From positions 16,140,666-16,204,665 of the forward strand of contig JAPTYO010000005.1 of NCBI GenBank assembly GCA_036873135.1: a stretch of 64,000 nt of DNA, read 5' to 3'. Made by a program: the position numbers and the translations under genes. Position 1 is the first letter of the stretch, and every line of letters begins with the position of its first letter. This document shows positions 55,960 through 64,000 of this stretch, in pieces. Below the pieces are notes generated by a model that was not told where the DNA came from, ran no database searches, and saw nothing but the letters and a program-made list of their open reading frames with translations. The DNA is from Clarkia xantiana subsp. parviflora (Eukaryota; Streptophyta; Magnoliopsida; Myrtales; Onagraceae).

Positions 55960-56800
55960 ATTCTAAGTGTTGGAACAAGTGTGCACATACATGTCAGCAT
56001 GTCGACATATGATGGGATGTCGACTATCAAGAAATATTTTCAAAGTGTTCATACATGTCAACATGTCAGCATGTCGACATATGATGGGATGTCGACTATC
56101 AAGAAATATTTTCAAAGTGTTCATACATGTCAACATGTCAGCATGTCGACATATGATGGGATGTCGACTATCAAGAAATATTTTCAAAGTGTTCATACAT
56201 GTCAACATGTCGACATGTGATGGGAGGCCAACTAGCAGGGAATATTTTCTAAGTGTTCTTGCATGTCAACATGTCAGCGTGTCAACATGTGACGGGAGGT
56301 CGACAAGCAAGAAATATTTTCTAAGTGTTTTTACATGACAGCATGTCGACATATGATGGGAGGTCGACAAGCAAGAAATATTTTCTAAGTGTTCTTACAT
56401 GTCAACATGTCAGCATGTCGACATGTGACGGGAGGTCGACAAGCAAGAAATATTTTCTAAGTGTTCTACTATGTCAGGAGTCGACATATGACAAGGTGTC
56501 GACTATCAAGGAAAATTTCCTAAGTGTTCCACTATGTCAACAGTCGACATATGACAAGGTATCGACTATCAAGGAATATTTTCTAAGTGTTCCACTATGT
56601 CAGCAGTCGACATATGACAAGGTGTCGACTATTAGGGAATATTTTCTAAGTGTTCTACCATGACAGCAATCAACAACCGTCAACGCGCGACAAGTTGATG
56701 ACAATCAACAACCGTCAACATACAACAAGATGTCAACTATCAAGGAATATACTCTAAGTATTCTACTATGACGGCAGTCAACGACAATCATGGTAACAAG
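55960..56800. repeat. 72-bp tandem array, gypsy D
   Basis: GTCGACATATGATGGGATGTC at 56001, 56073 and 56145 (exact 72 bp), then shorter, more divergent units to about 56790. Each has palindromic CATGTCGACATG-type sequence and the constant block AATATTTTCTAAGTGTTC. Confidence 0.93.
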
Positions 56801-58045
56801 CATTAAATATCTCAAAAATATTTGCTATGTGATTTATCATGATTGCAAACAACATATGAGATCAATGAACAAGGATCAATATAACGACAAACAATTATGT
56901 CCGGACACCGGCTAACAATCAACATTGAGCGTGCCAAAACATCACTCAAGCCATAGTGCAACGTGTCGACAGCAATCACAATGCATATGGGAAGTTTAAC
57001 AACTTATCTCTATTTTTCCAAAATTTCCAGCACTTAGCCAAAATTTTGGCCGATTTGTGGAACTAACCTCTTGTAGGAATTTTATCAAACACCTTGTGGG
57101 CATGCTAGAGTAATCAATTTCAAGAGACGATCAAGATCCAATTGAGCCTAAATAAGGTTGCAAATGTTTTAGCCATAGCCGGAATTAGACTCACACCCAC
57201 GAGACGAACCTGAAAGTCGACCACCTCCCCGGATGCCGACCACCGCCGGAGTCCGAGCGCCGCCGCCGGTTGCCTCACTTGCCGCCGTGTGCTGCACCAC
57301 GTCCGCCCCTTTTCTTAGCCGAAATTCCGCCGGTGATGACCTTAGTGTGGTTGTCTCAAAATTGCTTGGTCTTCAAATATTTGGCCTCCAAATTTGTCAC
57401 TCCCAAGTTTTCTTCTTCTTCGTGAAAGGAGAGAACACTAAAAGCTACTAAGGGTGGAAGATTAACTAATGGGTATTCTCTCTCCTATATCTATCAATCA
57501 TTATCTATGGGTGCATCCTAAAACTTTAATTATTTATTACTAAGTCCTCAAATAGCATGTTTACATGTTGTCATCTCCTTGTCTCAACACTTAGAATTTT
57601 CTAAGTATTCCATGACTATATGCTATGCACACATGATTTAGTGCACACATGACATAACGCGCGCATTACTTTACACGCGTTATATCATTTTGAATGCATG
57701 ATTCATATAATTTATTATTATAACATGATTACTTGCATGATTTAATTATCAATCGTCTATTCACATCTTTCACAATCATGCTAGCATCATGTTCATGTTG
57801 ACATCATATGTCATGTTTGCATGTTTCCATGAAGATTATCACAAAAGTTCATAAGCATGTGCGCATCGTTTATCGTTCACTGTTATATGTATATTGCTGT
57901 TTGCGCTAATCATGTCGACAGTTAACATACCTCCCGACAAATATTAAAGTGGAGCAAAATCAAAGTCGTCGCGCTCAATTGACAAACAAGCCACCCTTGA
58001 GGTCAGCTCCGAACCGAAATTGGGCTTATATCCTAGCTTAAAATA
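56801..58045 (-). other. Gypsy D remnant of antisense-gene promoter/leader
   Basis: A GC-rich block (57180-57340) resembles, on the minus strand, the leader blocks in A and C. No antisense coding region follows it, so only the control region seems to survive. Confidence 0.35.
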
Positions 58046-58087
58046 GAGTCAAGTATGGTCTGAACCGTTACTTGACTCGGGGGCAAG
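58046..58087 (+). promoter_or_regulatory. Pre-LTR stem-loop and polypurine tract, gypsy D
   Basis: GAGTCAA (58046-58052) and TTGACTC (58072-58078) pair, followed by GGGGGCAAG directly before the LTR. Same stem as in gypsies A and B, different loop. Confidence 0.75.
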
Positions 58088-58963
58088 TGTTGGATATCTT
58101 CCCAATTCGGGTTGAATTTACATTCCGGACTTCACAAACACGTCGTAAACCACAAAAGGGTCCGGAAAAAAAAAAACACCAGAGGAACAAAACGGTCCGG
58201 ACGCACGTATGCGTCCGGAACGGAACCTCCGGATTGCCATAAGGAAAACCGGACCTCCGGATTGCCTAAGGGCAAACCGGACCTCCGGATTGCCTAAGGG
58301 CAAACCGGACCTCCGGATTGCCTTGGCAGGCCGGACCACTCCTGATTGTCCCGAGCAATCCGGACCCCGTCGGATTCTATGTCCGACGGGGTCTGGACTG
58401 CTTTCAACGGGTACTGCGCGCATCCTTTATCGTCAGAACACAAAGAGTGAAGAGTTCTCCAAAGCCTAACTAGACGACGGTTCTTATTTTCTGTTAGACC
58501 AGCGTCAAACCGCATAAAAACCGGGTTCGGTTCTAAGGTTGCCTATAAATAGGAGACCTTGGCCACCCATTTGAACACATTCTCTAGATTTTGGCCTTGG
58601 AGCTCTGACCTCTCTCTAGAATATTTTCTCTCTCTAGAAGCTCATTTAATCATCGGAGAGGGTTCAATCGGCACCACCCCCCCCCCTCCGTGCTGGTTAT
58701 TGCCCTTCCTGCAGGTTAGCACCGCGCGAAGCCGATAAGCTTACCTTGCCGACAAGCTTGCACTGCCGACAGCCGTACCTTGCCGACAGCCTACACTGTC
58801 GACAGTCGTACCTTGCCGAAAACCTACACTGCCGACAGCCGTACCTGGCCGACAAGTGCACATTGCCGGAAGCCCCTTGCCAACATAAGAAAGTCCACTT
58901 CCGACGTGTCCCCAACCCGAAGTGCCGAAGAGTCCGACTACCCGGTTGGATTTGGATGCAACA
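58088..58963 (+). repeat. Gypsy D 3' LTR
   Basis: 876 bp, twin of 49723-50555. It has a 33-bp direct repeat (GGACCTCCGGATTGCCTAAG...) at about 58250-58330 that is shorter in the 5' copy, and a poly-C run near 58677. Confidence 0.92.
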
Positions 58964-58968
58964 GGAGT

Positions 58969-60676
58969 ATTGCACCAATAATGAGCACTATTCCTAGTGG
59001 GAGCGATGTTCAAGTTCAAGATAGGATTAACGAGCCTAGACGTATTCAAAGGCATCGAACTTGTCCCAAGAAGTATCCCATCGAAAGGAGTGAATTATTC
59101 ACTCTGACTTCGGTTGATGAACCGGTAACAGTTAAACAAGCTATGGATGGACCTCCAGTGAAGGAATGGATGAAAGCAATGGAGGATGAGATTGCCTCTA
59201 TGAAAGCTAATTCGGTGTGGTCTTTAATTGATTTGCCTGCTAACAGCAGAGCCATAGGGGCAAAGTGGGTTCCTAAGCTGAAACTCACTGCTGATGGAAT
59301 TGTCGAGCGATATAAATCTCGAATCGTTGCGAAAGGATATACCCAACTTCACATAGTGGACTTTGATGAAAAATACTCACCAACCGTGTGTTACACCACA
59401 GTCCGAGTGATTATGGCTTTGGTTGCAAGCCTCGATCTGGAGCTGCACCAAATGGATGCTTAGACTGCATTCCTCCTCTGAAACCTGGAGGAAGAGATCT
59501 ATATGGAGCAACCGGAGGGTTTTATTACTCCTGGTAACGAACGTAAAGTTTGTAAACTCCAAAGATCGATATACGGTCTTAAACAATCATCTTGGCAATG
59601 GTACCGCATGTTCCACGAGGAAATCGTTGGAAACGAATTCGTGAATCTTTATGAGGATCCATGCGTGTACACTAAGACCTCAAGGTCGAAGTACGTCATC
59701 TTGCCATTATATGTGGATGACATATTAATTGCCGCGAACGATGTGAGTTACATGAACGAATCAAAGTCCTGGTTGGCATCTGTATTCAATATGAAGGACA
59801 TGGGAGAAGCCACGTACATCCTATGCATTAAGATTTCTATGGATCGGGCTACTCGCAGGCTGTGTCTCTCTCAAGAATCCTATATTAACAAATTGTTGAA
59901 AAGGTTCAGACTACAAGATGCCAAACCCGTGGATACGCCGGTTGTGTTTGGGTGCGCGTTGTCGAAGCATGACGGCCCAAAAAACCTGGCTGAGCGTGAA
60001 TAGATGAAAAGTGCAGAATACCTTAGTATGGTGGGCAGCTTGATGTATGCCATGCAATGCACTCGTCCAGACATCAGTTACGCGCTGTGGGTCTAGAAGC
60101 ACGATTCCAATCAGACCCTGGCTATGAACATTTAAAGGCCATGATTATTCAATACCTGAAAGGTACTGCCGACTACAGACTATGCTATGAGGGTGGAAAT
60201 CTAGAATTGATAGGATTCAGTGACACCGACCAAGGTGGCGATCCGGATGATCGTAAGTCCACCTCAGGAGTATTTCTCCTTGCTAAAGCCGTCATTTCAT
60301 GGATGAGCAAGAAGTAATCATGTGTCACGCTGTCTACGATGGAATCTGAATTTGTGGCCCTCTCTAAGGACGCACAAGAAACAGTCTAGCTTAAAAAACT
60401 CTTAACGGCACTGCTTGGCGTCGAGGGCGGGAGTAAGCCTGGAAAGGTATACTCTGACAGTCAAGCAGCAATTCCAGCAGTTAAGAATCCTAAGTACCAT
60501 AGCAGGACGAAACACATTGATATAAAATACAATTATGCTAAGAATATGGTTGAGGACAAATTAATCACATTGGAATACTTGTCCACTGAGAGTATGCTGG
60601 CGGATCCATTAACTAAACCTCTACGCAGGTATGTTTTCGAAATGCATGTTAAAATGCTAAGACTGCGTAGGGTTTA
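58969..60676 (+). pseudogene. Copia-5 RT and RNase H
   Basis: RT start (WMKAMEDEIASMKANSVWSL, GAKWVPKLKL), RT core with YVDD at 59710-59721, YINKLLKRFRLQDAKPVDTP, then RNase H (STMESEFVALSKDAQE, ADPLTKPLRR) to the stop near 60676. Stops at about 59461, 59479, 60001, 60315 and 60388 and a small deletion near 60090 inactivate it. Confidence 0.9.
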
Positions 60677-61728
60677 AGTGGCTTGTATTGTGATGATAAC
60701 ATTTTGAGATTTAAAGTGATGTTTGAATAAAAGAATTGCAATTTGAGTTTATAATTTTTACGACGTAATAATGTTTGAAATACATCGGATTTGTACGTTC
60801 AATAAACTAGTCGTAGGAGGGACAACCTCCAAGTTAAAAAATGTCGAATGTGGGCCAAGCCTCGTCACACAAACTCGGTCGTCTACCATATCAAGACCAG
60901 CTAAGAACCATGGTGGCAAACCTGGTTAACCTGAACAATAATTTGGTTTCGTGGTAACACGACATGATCTAAGTTTTGCAAATCGTCGTAATGAACTTTG
61001 TTCTTCATATAACCACGTTCTGGGCCAGATGAAAAATTTGCGATAGCATATGACATTTCCCACTCCTGACTAAGTATCAGGTTTACCACGGGGTTAGGCC
61101 TGGTTGTGTTAGAATGAATTCACTAGATTCGGATGGGCACAAACTTCTTCACCTCGAGCGTGTGACTGATCACGGGTGCTTTATGAAGAAGCATCCAAAG
61201 TATCCTCACGGACTCAGAACTCATGCCAAAGGTCAGACTCAATGTTCACTTCCCGGAGTACAAGCGTAGTGCTGAACAAAAAGGCCAAGTGACCATGTCT
61301 TTGGAAACCGGTTGAGTTTGACTAAGGGTATGAGCAATGGGGATGGTCATGTACACCTGCCATTCTCCGACTCTTGTATTCACCAGGTGGCCACCAGCCT
61401 AATATTAGTTGAAGGTTGTGAATACTTGTACGGATGCCTTGAAGGAGTATTCTTCTCTGGAAACTAGGCAATTGGAGAACGACAGTTGACCTAGGATACA
61501 GTGCGGCACAATATAATTTTTCACAGGTTGATTAGAGATGGGGAATCAACGTTCCGCGGGCGCTACAACACTCCTAACAGATGAGTAGCATGATGTCCGT
61601 CGTGTCCACCGGCCGCACGGCAAACCTCGTATGAACTATTCCGAAGCAGGGCTGGATCGAAGACAAGTGTTGATGTGATTGGTCGACAACATATTAATAG
61701 GCACCCTCCCATTCTGGCGAGTGGGAGC
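60677..61728 (+). other. Copia-5 3' untranslated region
   Basis: Non-coding; matches Copia-3 22308-23459 in reverse complement. Ends in the polypurine tract GAGTGGGAGC (61719-61728). Confidence 0.75.
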
Positions 61729-62324
61729 TGTTGGAATTTGGAGATTGGGCCGCCATAATTAGGAGCCCATTAATATGAGTCTGATACCTAAGGAAATTGG
61801 GTAATGTCACGTTAGAGATTTTGGGCTAGGCCTAAATTCTCAATTTACATGAGAGGCCCAAAATTGGGCCTCCCTACTCTATAAGTCGGCCGAACCTATG
61901 GGAGGACAAAGTGGACTTTTGTCAACTTTGCTCCACTTATAAATAGGGAGGTGTTAGGGACTTATTAGATGCTAACCTCTTCTTTCTTTGTGGTGAGATA
62001 GAAAGAAATCCCTCCTCCTTATGATCACTATATTCGGCCGAAACACCCTACTCCATAGGAAGTGCCAAATTGTGATCAAGCAATTTACTCAGGTGATCCA
62101 TCCCTGCCAAAGAATCAACAAAGGTTTTGCTGTGGAGCATAATCCACGTAGGGCTTCCTTAACCAGAACCTCTACAGGAACCGTCCGGAAGATCGAGAAC
62201 TCCCCTCAGTGATCTTGGGACTGCGAAAGCAATATAGATATATACACTATCTTCCGATGCGTATTAGTTACCATGCACGTATCTAGGTTTTTGTTTCCGT
62301 AGTATTTAACCCTGTAATCCATCA
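61729..62324 (+). repeat. Copia-5 3' LTR
   Basis: 596 bp, TGTTGGAATTT...AATCCATCA, with TATAAATA at 61938-61945. GTCAA follows and would be the target duplication; its partner is outside the window. Confidence 0.9.
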
Positions 62325-64000
62325 GTCAAGGCATCTGGAAATATGCTATCGGACAAGGATAAACCACTGGTAACGCCCTTCCACATTGTAAGGAGAATTA
62401 AGGAAACCCTCTTGAAGATGATCCATGTGTTGGAAGAAGAAGATCCAAAGAGAATCCTTCCTTCGTGTGAATCTGGGAACCATCGAACCTTTATTCCATC
62501 ACGAGCCTCCTCGTAAGATCCTCCATTTCTTTTCTTGTAGTAACACCCTTCCCACAAGAATTTTGATCTAGTCGGTGTCCATGATAAAGTTGATTTTGAC
62601 GTGGATGTGAACAGGGACGGAGCTACTTGAGGACCAGAGGGGGCAATTGCCCCCACTGACCTCCATAGAAGCTCATATACATACACACAAGCTTCATGAA
62701 AAAAATTGAACTAACTTATTTTGCGCCCTCTGAAACTCTTAGAAAATACAAGTGATTATATGTTTGCCCAATCAGGTCTATAGTTATATCTTGATAAAGA
62801 AAGAAGATGAATAAATGATATACAAATTCTCTGGTTCTATCGCCATTCTTCTCGCCATTCTTTTCTTTGTGTAAAGAGGAAGGAGGAAGAAGATGATGGA
62901 GGAGAGAGATGAGTGGTGAAATTTTTTTCTTTTTTATTTGTTTTAGTATTAAATAGCTGTATATGCTTTTTAGGTAAACGTGCTGCTTAGTTAAGGTAAC
63001 TAAGGCTACATTTTCTTCTTTTGTCTAGCTAGCTTCCACAATCAGATTTACTGAGGTAAGATACAATTTCATATATATACTTATACCCTCATTATACAAG
63101 TTTGCCTAGCATGCTTCTAAAGCAATCATGCTTTTGAAAATAATAATATTATATTATTAAAATTTCAAGTAAGTTCCGTACTAGGTGGGTGGGATAGCTT
63201 GACCAATACATTTCCCTAACGGCAGTTCCACTCTTTAACTCTGTTATTTAATTTTTTTTATTATTTTTACTTTTCCAAAATAGAAAGAAACAGTCGTCAC
63301 TTTCACTCGAATCTCAGAATTTTTTTTAATATTGACACATAAGCGTTCTATTTTTTTCTTTATCGTTATATAATATTTCAAGCAGCAAAATGTAAAAACA
63401 AAAAAAAATTACATATGGCAACATGTTATTAGTATTTTCTTAATATACCTTTTTTATTAAAATAATCCACATATAATATTATATACATAAAAAAATAATA
63501 AATATTTCTATATTAAATATTTAATTCATAAATTTTACAAATAATTTTCAAAAATAAATTATAAATTCATGAATAATAATACAAATATATTTTAACCATT
63601 TAATTCGCAAAAAATATTAATTTACATAAAAATGATTTTTATTAAATAGCTATATAATTTTTTTAACAACTTAATAACTTACTAAATCACCTAAGAAAAA
63701 TGTTAGTACTTAACAATTATTAAATTGTACCATTATAATGCATATATATACACAATTATTTCAATAAATTCTTAATCAAAGTAGTCTTGGTGGCAAAAAA
63801 AAAAAAAAACTCACCGCTCTTATTTTGGTCAATATAAAAATTATTTTATTCAATTGTTAAAAAATGTCAACAGTAATAATCGACCCCGAGTGTATATATA
63901 TTTTCTTAAACATACACATATGTTTTTCTAAATAAACTTATATTACATATATTATATTATACTATATAAATATTAGTGCTTGAATATATTCGTACGAAGG
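62325..64000. other. Flanking AT-rich DNA
   Basis: No gene recognised. A 126-codon minus frame (62686-62306) has no motif I know and partly overlaps the LTR. From about 62700 the sequence is strongly AT-rich, with homopolymers. Confidence 0.5.

Larger units (their letters stand above)
49723..58963 (+). mobile_element. Gypsy D: pol-less Tat-like element with rearranged gag
   Basis: Plus strand: 5' LTR 49723-50555, primer site 50558-50578, gag-related frames 50611-52398, tandem arrays (53104-53590; 55960-56800), stem-loop and polypurine tract (58046-58087), 3' LTR 58088-58963. GGAGT at 49718-49722 and 58964-58968. No RT or integrase, and no readable antisense gene. Confidence 0.92.
47052..62324 (+). 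mobile_element. Copia-5: Ty1/copia element, 5' end outside window
   Basis: Plus-strand relative of Copia-3 and Copia-4. Gag-like remnants 47400-48120, degenerate sequence to 49300, linker 49303-49722, then gypsy D (49723-58963), then RT and RNase H (58969-60676), 3' untranslated region and 3' LTR (61729-62324). The 5' LTR must lie beyond gypsy B, left of the window. Many stops. Confidence 0.85.

Noticed and set aside
55873..56663. Open frames of 112-123 codons on both strands
   Set aside because: They are translations of the 72-bp tandem array, open because the unit length is a multiple of three.
62306..62686. 126-codon minus-strand frame in the right flank
   Set aside because: No recognisable motif, overlaps the Copia-5 LTR end, and has no supporting splice or homology signal.
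62612..62760. Possible hAT-like terminus (CAGGGACGGAGC...GGGGGC)
   Set aside because: Such starts are common at hAT-type ends, but I found no matching inverted end or 8-bp duplication in the remaining sequence.

Overview
This window is repetitive plant nuclear DNA. I found no host gene in it. Everything I can name from position 1 to about 62,324 is LTR retrotransposon sequence or a DNA transposon nested in one. The plant assignment rests on Ty1/copia primer sites matching initiator tRNA-Met (TGGTATCAGAGC), Ale-like copia polyproteins, Tat-like Ty3/gypsy gag proteins with CX2HX4HX4C knuckles, and a Mutator-type MITE with a 9-bp target duplication. I cannot name the species.

Layout. Three copies of one copia family with ~600-bp LTRs form the scaffold: Copia-4 (minus; internal part at 1-2653, 5' LTR 2654-3169 plus 19172-19230), Copia-3 (minus, 21710-43419, TSD GAGGT) and Copia-5 (plus, 47052-62324). 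Two copies of an Ale-like family with short LTRs and unusual TA...TA termini are Copia-1 (minus, 3170-19166, TSD CTTAG) and Copia-2 (minus, 35071-41063, TSD ATACC). Four copies of a pol-less Tat-like gypsy family are A (7297-17928, TSD GCTAT), B (in pieces, 19958-47051), C (about 26770-42465) and D (49723-58963, TSD GGAGT). Three further related LTRs are F (19231-19957) and two solo LTRs (29326-30022, TSD GGAGG; 45030-45754, TSD TACGA). A 489-bp Mutator-type MITE (38316-38804, TSD AATTTGAAA) sits in Copia-2.

Nesting order, read from target duplications and interrupted reading frames: Copia-5 contains B and D. B contains F, Copia-3 and a solo LTR. F contains Copia-4, which contains Copia-1, which contains A. 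Copia-3 contains C, which contains Copia-2 (carrying the MITE) and a solo LTR. This is six levels at the deepest points.

The most interesting system is the gypsy family. In each of A, C and D a gag and zinc knuckle are followed, where reverse transcriptase, RNase H and integrase should be, by a second partial gag with its own knuckle; A and C also have a protease between them. B keeps only the end of the second gag. None has RT or integrase. On the opposite strand, between gag and the 3' LTR, A, B and C carry a gene with a putative gypsy-type transposase (Transposase_28-like) domain and a coiled coil. In A this gene reads through as six exons with five GT-AG introns giving a continuous 652-codon frame, and intron positions recur in B and C. 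Between the two convergent genes lies a tandem array whose sequence differs between copies, and the LTRs carry arrays of palindromes that also differ. A looks very young: its gag frame is open for 1093 codons and its two LTRs differ only by one 34-bp palindrome unit and one G.

The last 1.7 kb (62325-64000) is AT-rich flanking DNA in which I recognise no gene.
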